This document shows positions 20,269-29,617 of a stretch of DNA of 64,000 nt, piece after piece. This DNA comes from Maniola hyperantus (Eukaryota > Arthropoda > Insecta > Lepidoptera > Nymphalidae), in contig NC_048553.1 of the NCBI RefSeq assembly GCF_902806685.2, forward strand, positions 11,079,440 through 11,143,439, in the 5' to 3' direction. How positions within the stretch are numbered: position 1 is the first letter of the stretch; the number at the start of each line of letters is the position of its first letter. A program made the position numbers and the translations under genes. The notes below the pieces were generated by a model. It was not told where the DNA came from, ran no database searches, and saw only the letters and a list, made by a program, of their open reading frames with translations.

Positions 20269-20270
20269 AG

Positions 20271-20438
20271 TCCTGACTGACTGACGTATACTATATCAAC
20301 GCACGTCCTGGAGACATAAAATTTGGAGGGTGTGTGGGTTGTAAATAGTAGGTGTCCAATAAGAAATAATTTTTAAAAATTCTACCCCTAAGTGAAATTT
20401 ATGTAGTTCACGCGGACGAAGTGGCGAGCATAAGCTAG
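20271..20438 (+). mobile_element. REP-6 copy
   Basis: CCTGACTGACTGACGTAT, CAACGCACGTCC and ends AGTTCACGCGGACGAAGTGG, TAAGCTAG. Adjacent to another copy in the same orientation. Confidence 0.8.
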
Positions 20439-20443
20439 TTTAA

Positions 20444-20618
20444 ATATATACAAGGAAAACGACTGACTGACTGACGTATCAACGCACAGCTCAAATTACT
20501 GGACATATCGGGCTAAAAGGCATGCAGACATTCGTTAAGAAATAATTTTTAAATATCGACCCCTATGGGGGTAAAATAGGGGTTTGAAATTTGTTCACGC
20601 GGACTAAATCGCGGGTAT
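20444..20618 (+). mobile_element. REP-6 copy, tandem with previous
   Basis: ATATACAAGGAAAACGACTG through GTTCACGCGGACTAAATCGC-GGGTATCAT; CTAG lost. Confidence 0.8.
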
Positions 20619-20631
20619 CATGATGATACTA

Positions 20632-20837
20632 TCATCATGATCAACCAATCACCGACTCACTCACGGGTCTCCTCTCAGAGTGAGAAGTGTTTTGGCCATA
20701 GTCACTCTATAACGCTAGCCAAGTGCGGATTGATAGACTTCACTTACTATTGAAAAGATTATGGAGAACTCTCAGGCTTGCTAGTTTTCTCATGATATTT
20801 TCCAGTCCATACGCACATAAATCCAAAAAGTTAGGGC
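20632..20837 (-). mobile_element. SINE-A without head
   Basis: ATCATCATGATCAACCAATC, GGGTCTCCTCTCAGAGTGAG, GAGAACTCTCAGGCTTGC; the tRNA-like part is missing past 20837. Confidence 0.8.
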
Positions 20838-20937
20838 CGATTTTTTTTTCTAAACTGACATTTGTGTTTTGTGGTGCAATAAAGAATATACATACACTAT
20901 TATCGCTTCAAAAAAAAAGTTAATTCCTTTAAAAAGT

Positions 20938-21360
20938 CTAAAGAGGATTTAAACTAGGAAAAATCGGGAGCGATTGTGGCATCCGCTGGCGGCAGGGCTG
21001 TCCCAGGATAATGCGGTGGCATTCTGTTCTCATCTGTAACCCGGCTTTGGAGACACTTTTTACGGGATGGGTACCCCTTCGCTTTTTAAACATTAGCTCT
21101 TATCCAGTGGCGTGCACAGGGTTTGAAGCCAGGGTAGGCATTAGTTAGGTAGGAACCTGTTTACTGGCAGGTCATAATGAAAAATATGGTCATAATGATA
21201 AATAGCGTACAACTGGGGTAAGCAGTGCATTTATGCCTCTATGACCTGCACGCTACTGCTCTTATCCTATTTTTACTTTGATTTTCGCCTATCTTTTATC
21301 CCATTTTTTGCTTAAGTAGGATTTAAAAAGTTAGCGTTTGGGGATCCAAGGCTAATTGTC
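20938..21360 (+). repeat. diverged duplication, copy carrying a hAT MITE
   Basis: GATTTAAACTAGGAAAAATCGG, GGCGGCAGGGCTGTCCCAGG, ATAATGCGGTGGCATTCTGT and GTAACCCGGCTTTGGAG all recur in 21612-21855. This copy additionally contains M4 (21105-21258). Nature of the duplicated sequence unknown. Confidence 0.9.
21105..21258. mobile_element. M4, hAT-type MITE with 8-bp duplication
   Basis: 154 bases with ends CAGTGGCGTGCA and TGCACGCTACTG. Flanked by perfect CTCTTATC (21097-21104 and 21259-21266). The paralogous site at 21773-21780 has a single CTCTTATC and no insert, an internal empty-site control. Carries a ~21-base internal duplication (ATAATGA-AAAATATGGTC) not in the 63.3-kb copy. Confidence 0.95.
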
Positions 21361-21442
21361 TAGTAATGTCTAGTTTTACTAATTACTAGATGATTATTAA
21401 AATTACAGACAAAAACTTTAGTTAATTTATTTATTTGTAAAC

Positions 21443-21551
21443 ACTTGGCCAGCGTGGTGGACTAAGGCCAAAACCCTTCTCATTCTGAGAGGAGACACGT
21501 ACTTAGTAGTGATATGTATAATATGATAGTATGAGTTCATGATGATGATGA
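21443..21551 (+). mobile_element. SINE-A 3' fragment
   Basis: TTGGCCAGCGTGGTGGACTA, CTCATTCTGAGAGGAGACAC and a GATGATGATGA tail; sits between the duplication copies. Confidence 0.8.
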
Positions 21552-21611
21552 GATTTGCCGTTTCAACTTCGTATCATTTTTAAGATGCCAAAAAAGTTCT
21601 TTTCAAAATCA

Positions 21612-21855
21612 AAAGAGGATTTAAACTAGGAAAAATCGGGAGCGATTGTGGCATTCGCTGGCGGCAGGGCTGTCCCAGGAGATAGGCGGGATAATGCGGT
21701 GGCATTCTGTTCTCATTTGTAACCCGGCTTTGGAGGCGCTTTTTACTTACCCCTTCGCTTTTTAAACGTCAGCTCTTATCCCATTTTTACTTTAATTTTC
21801 GTCTGAGTAGGATTTTAAATGTTTGAGTTTGGTGAATGGTAGGATTATTGTCTTA
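21612..21855 (+). repeat. diverged duplication, empty-site copy
   Basis: Partner of 20938-21360. CAGCTCTTATCCCATTTTTA (21771) spans the M4 empty site. Has an extra GAGATAGGCGG after GTCCCAG. Confidence 0.9.
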
Positions 21856-22349
21856 CGTTTACTTTAAAAGTTTTTAAATAGTCCAGTGCCCTAAGGATGA
21901 GATTTTACTTCTCACTAATTTTGATAGTATTCGAGGTAGTGTGTTAAGGTACGGAACCCTAAAAATGGCTAGAAAGGACCCAGCTTTAGCCGTTTTTTAA
22001 TTCTGTCCCATAATAATGAGAAATTTTTCTTTACGGCTCGAAGGAACAATTTTCAACTGTTACACTTTATTGCTGCCATTACATTATTATGCCCGACTAT
22101 AAGGCAACGTTAAAGTTTCGTGAGCAGTTTTTCAAAAGGAATTATATCCCAAAAATATAAAGCGGAAACTCCATTCAAAACAATTTAATTAACTTTTGGA
22201 GGAACTGGCCTGCGTGCCGTCGGTTTCTGAAAAAACATCATTAAGTAAGACGTAATCAATTAATTAGTGAATTATTTTTGTGCTGCTTTCTCTTTCTTCT
22301 TGAAACAATAGCAGAGTCTAGGCCTACTTGCACAAGGACAGGTAAGTAA
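21856..22349. other. unassigned sequence with two scraps
   Basis: 21895-21935 (GAGATTTTACTTCTCACTAA, TATTCGAG) looks like an M1 end, and GGTACGGAACCCTAAAAAT at 21952 like an inverted REP-4 end. The rest is unrecognised. Confidence 0.4.
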
Positions 22350-22487
22350 ATATTTTTAGGGTTCCGTACCTCAAAAGGAAAAAAGGAACCCTTATAGGGT
22401 CACTTCGTTGTCTGTCTGGCTGTTTGTATGTCTGTCCGTCTATCGTGTCTGTCAAAAAAACCTATAGGTTAGGTACTTCCCGTTGAC
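22350..22487 (+). mobile_element. REP-4 5' part
   Basis: TTTTTAGGGTTCCGTACCTC, AACCCTTATAGGGTCACTTC, a CTGTCTG tract, GTACTTCCCGTTGACC. Confidence 0.85.
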
Positions 22488-22510
22488 CTAGGGCAGGTAG
22501 TAAGTGGTGC

Positions 22511-22568
22511 TTAGAAAGTGTGTATTTTGAGTCAGTTTGTGTTTTGACTCAAAATACACACTTTCTAA
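22511..22568. repeat. perfect 24-bp hairpin
   Basis: Arms 22511-22534 and 22545-22568 (core GTGTATTTTGAGTCA) are perfect inverted repeats around a 10-base GTTTGTGTTT loop. A second shorter one (15-bp arms, one mismatch, CCTAACATCGGTGTC) is at 22648-22686. Confidence 0.9.
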
Positions 22569-22689
22569 AATTTAACTAAAAACTAAAATTTAACTTTCTA
22601 AAATTCGAAATAAATAAATTCTAAATTTATAAAACTGCAGCCATAGGCCTAACATCGGTGTCCAAATTTTCGACACTGATGTTAGGTGG

Positions 22690-23005
22690 CTAGAATTCTC
22701 TCTAGGAAGCTACACTATAATGTTTTAATAGATCACGTTTCAGGGATGGAAATTTACGCTATATATAGGCCGCTTTGTGACGGCACCGCTATCTGGAAGC
22801 TTGAGCTTTAGGCGAAATTCCTATCCCACCTCTACAGTTCAAGTTTACGCCTCACAGACTGCTCTCAGAATAACATCCTGCATATAAATAGTAACACAGT
22901 AGTAAATCCGAATTACCTTGATCTTTCGGCTCTAAAATGTAACAAGTGACGATAATCATCTGAATCTAATTTTCTTCTAATATACTAAATGTAATAGACT
23001 AAATA
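22690..23005. other. unassigned sequence
   Basis: Nothing recognised; TATATATAGG at 22761 is a TATA-like string without supporting context. Confidence 0.35.
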
Positions 23006-23064
23006 ACTTACTGATCTATTAACGTACAGCGCAAACTACTGGACGGATTGGGCTGAAAGTCATA
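23006..23064 (+). mobile_element. REP-6, distal part (split by M1)
   Basis: CTTACTGATCTATTAACGTA-CAGCGC and CTGGACGGATTGGGCTGAAA; continues at 23360. Confidence 0.8.
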
Positions 23065-23359
23065 CAGTACCCGTAGTACAAGATTTTACGTCTCACCAAA
23101 CGAAACCAAATTCGAGAGTCGAAATACTTCCGCGTTACAGTAAAATGGACCTAAACAGCCTTGAATTGAAGTCAAATATTCAATGCCACTGATTTTAATT
23201 TCGCAATGTTTCCGCTTGGAGCGCTGGCTGTAGAAGTGTAGACAAACTTGAGCTTTAAAACAAGGCATTTAAGATACAGTTTACTGTAACGCGGAAGTAT
23301 TTCGACTCTCGAATTTGGTTTGGTTTGGTGAGACGTAAAATCTTGTACTACGGGTACTG
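23065..23359. mobile_element. M1, best-preserved copy, inside REP-6
   Basis: 295 bases. CAGTACCCGTAGTACAAGAT at the left pairs with the inverted end ATCTTGTACTACGGGTACTG-type sequence at the right; the ~80-bp TIRs run through TTCGAGAGTCGAAATACTTC. ATA flanks both sides, a possible 3-bp duplication. Superfamily undetermined. Confidence 0.9.
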
Positions 23360-23482
23360 ATAGCTACTATGATGTAGACATCCGCTAAGAAAGATTTTTG
23401 CAAACTCAAACCCTAAAGGATGCCTAAAGGTGTAAAAAAGGAGTTTGAAATTTGTGTTTTTCACGCGGATAGAGTCGTGGGA
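23360..23482 (+). mobile_element. REP-6, proximal part (split by M1)
   Basis: ATAGCTACTATGATGTAGAC, CCCTAAAGGATGCCTAAAGG, TTTTTCACGCGGATAGAGTC. Confidence 0.8.
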
Positions 23483-23507
23483 ATAAATAAATAAATAAAT
23501 AAATAAA
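23482..23507. repeat. (AATA)n microsatellite
   Basis: Six AATA units between two REP-6 copies. Confidence 0.9.
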
Positions 23508-23660
23508 AGGAAAAGGTGACTGGACTGACTGATCTATCAACGCCCAGCTACTGGACGGATCGGGTTGAAATTTGTCATGCAAATACACATCTGCTAAGAA
23601 AGGATTTCTAAAAATTCGATCCCTATAGGTAAAATAGGGGTTCAAAGTTTGAAGAAGAAC
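23507..23660 (+). mobile_element. REP-6, second copy in tandem
   Basis: AAAAGGAAAAGGTGACTGGA, ATCAACGCCCAGC, CGATCCCTATAGGTAAAATA; lacks the GC-rich end. Confidence 0.8.
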
Positions 23661-24048
23661 CAATGAAAAACCTGTTTTTGAATTGTCACACTTTAGAACT
23701 GAGATAGTTTGTGATTCGAAGACTTTATGTATTGTGTCACATTAGGTTACTAGGCGAACATAAATAGCGAATAGCTTTGCAAAATTGCGTGATTGAAACG
23801 AATTACTGTCGAGATTGTTTTTGCTGTAAACAAAAATAAGCGATTGCAGTCAGCGAATTGTTTAACATGAGCTAATTTACAAACTACATGCATTAGGTAA
23901 GTTTTGGCTTAGATAGGTTGTGACCATGAAATTTTTTATTTACTTCTTGACATGGTTTTTCTATATGATTTGTTTCCGATATTTTTTAGACTTTTTCAAC
24001 TTTTATTCAAGAAAATATTTGCGAATTTTCTAGGCTTTCTATCAATAA
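23661..24048. other. unassigned sequence
   Basis: Nothing recognised. Confidence 0.4.
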
Positions 24049-24123
24049 TACATACTTAATGTTATAAATGCGAAAATGTATCTGTGTGTTAAATTTTCAC
24101 GGTCCACCCGCTTAAGCGATTTG
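24049..24123 (+). mobile_element. HEL-1 5' fragment
   Basis: ATACATACTTAATGTTATAA-ATGCGAAAATG, CACGGTCCACCCGCTTAAGC. Confidence 0.7.
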
Positions 24124-24151
24124 GATCAGAGTTACCAACTGGTATCTGATA

Positions 24152-24215
24152 TCTTGTACTATGGTACAGAACCGTTCGTGTGTCAGTCCGACTCGTACTT
24201 TACCGGATTTTCAAA
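24152..24215 (+). mobile_element. REP-4 3'-end fragment
   Basis: GTACTATGGTACAGAACCGT-TCGTGTG then GTCCGACTCGTACTTTACCG: the REP-4 terminus, immediately before another REP-4. Confidence 0.75.
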
Positions 24216-24217
24216 AA

Positions 24218-24648
24218 TGTACCTTTTTAGGGTAAAACGGAAAAACGGAACCCTTATAGGACCACTTTGTTGTCTGTCTGTTTGTCTGTCGGTCTGTCCA
24301 GAAACCTACAGGGTACTTCCCGTTGACCTAGAATCATGAAATTTGGCAGGTAGGTAGATCTTATAGCTGACATTTGGGGAAAAATCTGAAAACCGTGAAT
24401 TTGTGGTTACATCACACAAAAAAAATTGTGGTCATGAACTAACAATTTAGTATTTTCAATTTTCTAAGTAAGATAACTATATCAAGTGGGGTATCATATG
24501 AAAGGTCTTCACCTGTGCATTCTAAAACAGATTTGTATTTATTTTTATGTATCATAGTTTTTGAATTATCCTGCAAAATGACGAAACAAAACGACTGTAG
24601 TATGAAACCCTCATTGCGCGAGCCTGACTCGCACTTGGGCGGTTTTTT
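24218..24648 (+). mobile_element. REP-4, near full length
   Basis: AGGGTAAAACGGAAAAACGG to CTGACTCGCACTTGGGCGG. Includes AAATTTGGCAGGTAGGTAGA, GTGAATTTGTGGTTACATCA, ATATCAAGTGGGGTATCATA and TTTGTATTTATTTTTATG. The open frames at 24076-24756 are within repeats. Confidence 0.9.
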
Positions 24649-24649
24649 A

Positions 24650-24982
24650 AATTCAGATACAAGGTATCCCTTGACTGCAATCTCACCTGGTGATAAGTGA
24701 TGATGCAGTTTAAGATAGAAGCGGGCTAACCTAAGGAGTATGGCAGTTTTTCCCAATGCCCCTTTGGTTTCTACACAGCATCGTACCGGAACGCTAAATC
24801 GCTAAAGCGGCACGGCTTTGCAGGTAGGGTGGTCCGTGGTAGGTAACTAGCCACAGCCGAAGGCTCCCATCAGACCAGACCAGAAATTTAGAAATTATTA
24901 AATTACAAACCCCTGCCAGGAATCGAACCCGGGACCTCCCACTAATAAGACCACAGTGCTTACCACTGCGCCAGGCAGGTCT
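24650..24982 (-). mobile_element. SINE-C, near full length
   Basis: Minus strand: head GACCTGCCTGGCGCAGTGGT, B-box-like GGTTCGATTCC, CTGGTCTGGTCTGATGGGAG, GCAAAGCCGTGCC, TAACTTG-type tail next to ATTCAGATAC. Directly abuts the REP-4 3' end. Confidence 0.9.
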
Positions 24983-25348
24983 TCAAAAACTTTCTTCATA
25001 TTTCCGTGTAGCTTTAGTTCTTAGTTTCTTAATTCACCAAAAAGTGTAAAACAAGAATCATTAATTAATGTAAAATTTTAATAAATTTATTCCCGAAAGC
25101 GAATTAATAAAGCATTAAACAATTGCGCGTTAATTTTCAAAATTTTATCTCCGTTTTAGAAAATTTTCTTTATGGTTTCCGAGTGAAATAATTTAACTCT
25201 GATACAATTTTGCCGTTCCGCTTACATTTTGCGAATAACTCGTTATGAGATGTTTCTTTGTTAACTCTGTGCTCTGACTTGTTTGAAGTTTAAACAGTCA
25301 TTAGCGATAATACTTATCTCGAAGAATTTGTTTTATATTAGGTCAATA
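24983..25348. other. unassigned sequence
   Basis: CGTGTAGCTTTAGTTCTTAG (25011) resembles the LINE tail at 6322 but weakly. Otherwise nothing. Confidence 0.3.
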
Positions 25349-25423
25349 CCAGACGGGCTAGCTCAATCGTCATCAACTGATAGACGTCGTAGATTCTTGG
25401 ACATAGGTCTTTTGTAGAACGTT
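25349..25423 (-). mobile_element. RTE-like LINE 3' scrap
   Basis: GACGGGCTAGCTCAATCGTC-ATCAACTGATAGACGTCG and GGACATAGGTCTTTTGTAGA. The latter matches GACATAGGTCTCTTGTAGGG at 2812 in the first RTE remnant. Confidence 0.7.
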
Positions 25424-25602
25424 AAAATATTTAGCATTATGGTTTTTCTGGTAAAAATAATGATATTCTAAATTAAGGCTTCCGCCGCGCTGAAATCGTG
25501 TTCGAGCTAGTCTCAAAAACAACTGTACAGATTTTGATACGATTTTCATCAAAAGAAAAAGGGATTATCTAAAAAGTTATACAAGTTATAATATAGGTAG
25601 GT

Positions 25603-25753
25603 ACTAGGTGATGCCCGCGACTTCGTGCTCGTGGATTTATTTTTTCAAAAATCCCGTGGTAAGTCTTTGATTTTCCGGGATAAATTTGCCTATATAATTT
25701 TTCCGGGACGCAAGCTACCTCTGAACAAAATTTCGTATTAAAACCGGTACCTA
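25603..25753 (-). mobile_element. HEL-1, CTAG-end part
   Basis: CTAGGTGATGCCCGCGACTT to AAAATTTCGTATTAAAACCGG. Confidence 0.8.
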
Positions 25754-25756
25754 ACA

Positions 25757-25906
25757 TAGATATTTTCCGGGTTAAAAAGTATGTATGTGTAGTCTATGTC
25801 CTTCCCCTGGATGTAACCTAACTCTATACCAAATTTCATCAAAATCGGCTAAACTGTTGGGCCTTGAAAAGCTAGCAGACAGACAGACATACACACTTTC
25901 GCATAT
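25757..25906 (-). mobile_element. HEL-1, 5'-end part
   Basis: ATATTTTCCGGGTTAAAAAG to (ACAG)n and CACACTTTCGCAT. Starts again at the TTTTCCGGG block, so this is a second, truncated copy in tandem with the previous one. Confidence 0.8.
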
Positions 25907-26105
25907 GATACCCCACTTGATATAGTCACTCACTTCGAAAGTTGAAAATACTAATTATAAGTTCATGACCACAATATTTTTTTTTTGTGTGATCTAACCC
26001 TAAATTCACGGTTTTCAGATTTTTCCCCAAATGTCAGCTATAAGACCTACCTACCTGCCAAATTTCATGATTCTAGGTCAACGGCAAGTACCCTGTAGGT
26101 TTCTT

Positions 26106-26146
<41 letters not shown>

Positions 26147-26196
26147 CAAAGTGATCCTATAAGGGTTCCGTTTTTCCTTTTGAGGTACGGAACCCG
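25907..26196 (-). mobile_element. REP-4, 3' end missing
   Basis: ATGATACCCCACTTGATATA to a long ACAG tract (26105-26145) and GGTTCCGTTTTTCCTTTTGA. Joins HEL-1 at ATATGATACC. Confidence 0.9.
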
Positions 26197-27605
26197 GAGG
26201 TTTAGCAGATGCACCTGCCTGCCGGCAGATCTGAATGTCGAAGTTGGGGCGGGTCGCCAGTTTTATAAATAAACAAAAGAAATATTTTAGTGCTGGCAAC
26301 ATGATTCGCGTCAAAACGTTTCATGATATAACATGGTGACAGCTGGGCGCAAGTGCTCGCGATGATTTAGTGCTTTCATTTCAGTACACTTTATTTTACA
26401 CCGCATTTGACTTCGGTTTGAGAGCAATATTATTATGTTACAAATGGTTTTGTTTACTTATTTCTCTACACTAATGATTTTACTTTTCATCATGAAAGAA
26501 TATCGGCAAAGTTCATACATAATTTTATCTTGAATGCGTCTATGTAGGAAAAAATATTAATACCACAGGGGGTCCATTACTTAAACATAATCACCAAGAT
26601 TTCATTTCAGGATTCATCCAAAAAAAGATATTAATATTTTTATATTTTGAGATTATGAAAGTAACATAGTGGTTACATACTCTTTGGTTGGTAGTATATG
26701 CAAAATTGATGCATTAATATTATCAAGTAAAAACACTTAAGAGTTGTGTGCCCAATTCGTGAGTCAGAGACTTTGACAAGTGACATTTGCAACTGCAAAT
26801 GCACGAATCACGCGCATGCGCACAAAGAGTAGCAAACGAACACAGCTAAGATACTTACCTACTAAACAATGGTCCTTTATATGCCATTGGCATTAGCATT
26901 GTCTATAAAAGATCTCTTTCAGTATTTAACATGATGTACTAGTCTGTGATTATAGTTTAGTTGTTATCACGTTAACAGTTCTGATTTGACAATGGAACCA
27001 AGATCCCTATGAATCACGGATAGTTGGTAACTACCTCTTCTAGAAAGGCAATATGCAACCAATCCGGAGCAAGGCTCTCATATTTTGATAGAGCCAAAAC
27101 ACATGAGTAGATATAGACCAGAGAGGAAGCTTGTGATTAAAGATAAACTAGAAACTGGAAAAAAAACTGCGAATACAACTGAAATACTAGTCTTGAAGTT
27201 GTTATTTAATTTGTAAGTATAAATTCCTTTTAACCCAATTTTTACCATGTTTTATCCTTTAAGGTTTTATCTCATTCAGATGCATATGCTATCTCTATGT
27301 TCAGATGACATTCCAATAATCTATTAAAATCAAAAGTTGTTATTCTTCTATTAAAAATCAGATATAAAACCTTTTTCATTTATTCTGCTTTTAATATAAA
27401 CCCTCATTTAAAACAACAGCGATTATAAATACTTGTCAAGACTTTGTCAAGATGGCAATGGCAATAAGTGTTGCCATTAATTTTATTTTAATTACGACTT
27501 ACAATATATATAAGTTGTTTAATAGCTCTTGGATAATGCTCTATAAGTATAAAGAAAAGAAAATATTCAACTTTTTAGACTTCCAGTAAACTCAACACTA
27601 ATATA
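26197..27605. other. longest featureless stretch of the left half
   Basis: 1.4 kb without a recognisable repeat, hairpin or protein-like frame. TATAAAAG at 26904 is TATA-like. Possibly host single-copy sequence. Confidence 0.4.
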
Positions 27606-27793
27606 CAGTACCTACGCGGCAGAAAATAATGTACATCGACCTTTAGAAAGAGGTAGCGGTTTTGTAGAGCATCGCCTCTGTCGTCAAGACAGACAAAACG
27701 TCACATAAGTATGAGTGACAGAAACAACGCTCTACAAAACCGAAATCTCATTCTAAAGGTTGATGTACATTATTTTCTGCAGCGTACCTACTG
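27606..27793. mobile_element. M2 fold-back MITE with TA flanks
   Basis: CAGTACCTACGCGGCAGAAA and inverted TTTCTGCAGCGTACCTACTG at the ends, TA on each side (27604-27605, 27794-27795). Almost palindromic throughout: AATGTACATCGACCTTTAG and TTTTGTAGAGC both invert. TA flanks and CAGT ends suggest a Tc1/mariner-type origin. Confidence 0.9.
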
Positions 27794-27924
27794 TAAATAA
27801 GCGCGGATGTAAGTGCGATGGTTTGGAATCTAACAAGTCTAGGTATGCACTATAGTTTTGTATCGGACATTGTGTAGAGATGTTCTGGTAAAATTACGTT
27901 GATGCATTTACGGAATATACCTAA

Positions 27925-28157
27925 CCATAATATTATAAATGCGAAACGGAACTACGGATTGATGTAATTTTTTGCATGAGTATAGTTACACTAGAGCCTA
28001 AAGCCGTAAAGCCAGTTTAAGCGCAGACAAATAAACTGTTCCCATTAACCAACCATTACAAACCAACTATTACATCAAAAATTGTTGTAACAAACCCTCA
28101 ATAATTATTCTTTCCTTGAGCCACGTGGGGGCGAAGCTGCGGGTAATAGTTAGCAAA
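27925..28157 (+). mobile_element. HEL-1-related repeat
   Basis: CCATAATATTATAAATGCGA-AACGGA at the start and CACGTGGGGGCGAAGCTGCG-GGTAATAG at the end; the interior differs from HEL-1. Confidence 0.65.
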
Positions 28158-28460
28158 ATAATAAATATAGTTTGTAAGCATTGACTTATAAAAGGTTTTA
28201 TTTATTACTTAATAATAACGAAATACCTATTTTAAAGGTAACTTTTTCTAGAGTGGCAACTCTGGTAATGTTTTGTCATTATAACCAACACCGGATATGA
28301 ATTTAATCAAATAATAATTTATTAATTTAATAATTTAATCTACGATAAAGTATTACAAAACTAATTTTGAATAAAAACTTACTAATTAAATTACTAAGTT
28401 TTGCATAGGTCACATTTCTAGACACTTCCTAAAACATTCAGGTAATCCCATGCCTATGTT
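28158..28460. other. unassigned AT-rich sequence
   Basis: Nothing recognised. Confidence 0.4.
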
Positions 28461-28628
28461 CTTTGGCAGGTAGGTAGGTCTTATAGCAGACATTAGGGAA
28501 AAAATTTGAAAACCGTAAATTTGTGATTACATGACACAAAAAAAAATTAAATTGTGGTCATGAACTAAAAATTAGTATTTGCAATTTTCGAAGTTAGATA
28601 ACTATATCAAGTGGGGTATTATATGAAA
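28461..28628 (+). mobile_element. REP-4 internal fragment
   Basis: TTTGGCAGGTAGGTAGGTCT, AAACCGTAAATTTGTGATTA, ATATCAAGTGGGGTATTATA-TGAAA; both ends missing. Confidence 0.85.
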
Positions 28629-28687
28629 CGCTCAGGCATGCAGGATTTCTCTTGATGTTTTCCTTTACTATTAAAACAAGTGATATA
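28629..28687 (-). mobile_element. SINE-A internal fragment
   Basis: CGCTCAGGCATGCAGGATTT and TGTTTTCCTTTACTATTAAA-ACAAGTGATAT, fused to the REP-4 fragment. Confidence 0.7.
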
Positions 28688-28844
28688 AACAAATAAATAG
28701 CAGGATAAAAAGCTTTTTTAAACCCTAACACACTACAGACCTATGGTATCTACAATTAAAATGTGACACTGACTTAAAACTGTACGCTGATACGTGAGCC
28801 ATTTTACATAGTAGACGTATGTTCTTCTAATTTGTTTTTTTCTT

Positions 28845-29020
28845 TAAAAAAAAACAAAGAATATTAGCCATGTTAAAATAACTAATATTCCCCTTTCCTC
28901 TCCAACTAAGCGTCAGGCTTGTGCTAGGAGTAGGTACGACAATAGTGCAACGGGCGGGGTTTGAACCGTCGATTTTTCGGTTTTCAGTCCACTCCTTTAC
29001 CCGTTGAGCTATTGAGGCTT
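28845..29020 (-). mobile_element. SINE-B
   Basis: Minus strand: GCCTCAATAGCTCAACGGGT head, GGTTCAAACCCCGCCC, CTAAGCG-less body with GGAGAGGAAAGGGGAATATT and an A/T-rich tail next to TTAAAAAAAAAC. Confidence 0.85.
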
Positions 29021-29286
29021 CTAATGACGGCACTATTTCACTTTTTGTACACCGACAGAAAGGGGCCCGTCTTTTGTCCCGCAGGTCGTCAAAAGCCTCG
29101 AATACCCTCTTGTCTGCCAGTTTAATAAGGCCCCCACAAGAAACCCCAGTCCTATTAATGAGCAGATCCCTCTGAAAACCTCACTTTTTGACGTCCCTCT
29201 CTTCTCAGGCGTTCTAAGAATGCTCAACTTTAATAAATAATTAAAATAAATTGGAACACTCTCTCGAATTCCAAGTAAGTAGTGTA
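29021..29286. other. unassigned sequence
   Basis: GC-richer 29040-29230, minus-strand frame of 64 codons (29033-29227) not recognised. Confidence 0.35.
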
Positions 29287-29407
29287 AAAAGGACCCCGGA
29301 TGGGTTCGAAACTAGTCGGGCTAACGTCGACTACACACGTGAGTACAGCCGGGAGAGATAGTATTTATAATGGAAATCACTCACGGTAGTTTAAACGCTA
29401 AAATAAG
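29287..29407 (+). repeat. GGGTTCGAAACTAGTCGG repeat
   Basis: AAGGACCCCGGATGGGTTCG, AACGTCGACTACACACGTGA, CACTCACGGTAGTTTAAACG. Found again as a head-to-head inverted pair at 33971-34190. Family not named. Confidence 0.75.
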
Positions 29408-29499
29408 TAGTGTAATTTAAAATGTCTGTCATTATTTATTTTTTGTTGTTTACTGGATCGATCTGTAGAAGGCGAAAAAATATTTAAAAAAAAATTCAG

Positions 29500-29617
29500 C
29501 TCGCACATTAAAGCGCATAAAATCCGCTGACTTTTAAAGAATTTTAGTGACAAGCGTTATCAAAGCAAATCTAATGACGTATCATTTATTGAAATCGGTT
29601 GAGCCGTTCAGTAGTTA
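29500..29617 (+). repeat. repeat split by the LINE insertion, left part
   Basis: ATTGAAATCGGTTGAGCCGT-TCAGTAGTTA; the right part resumes at 30491 (AGTTACAAGCGGACATAGAA). Confidence 0.6.

Noticed and set aside
22750..22775. TATATATAGG as a promoter
   Set aside because: AT-rich strings of this kind are frequent here and no exon follows.
26105..26145. ACAG run as a CRISPR-like or satellite array
   Set aside because: Plain tetranucleotide tract belonging to REP-4; no spacers.
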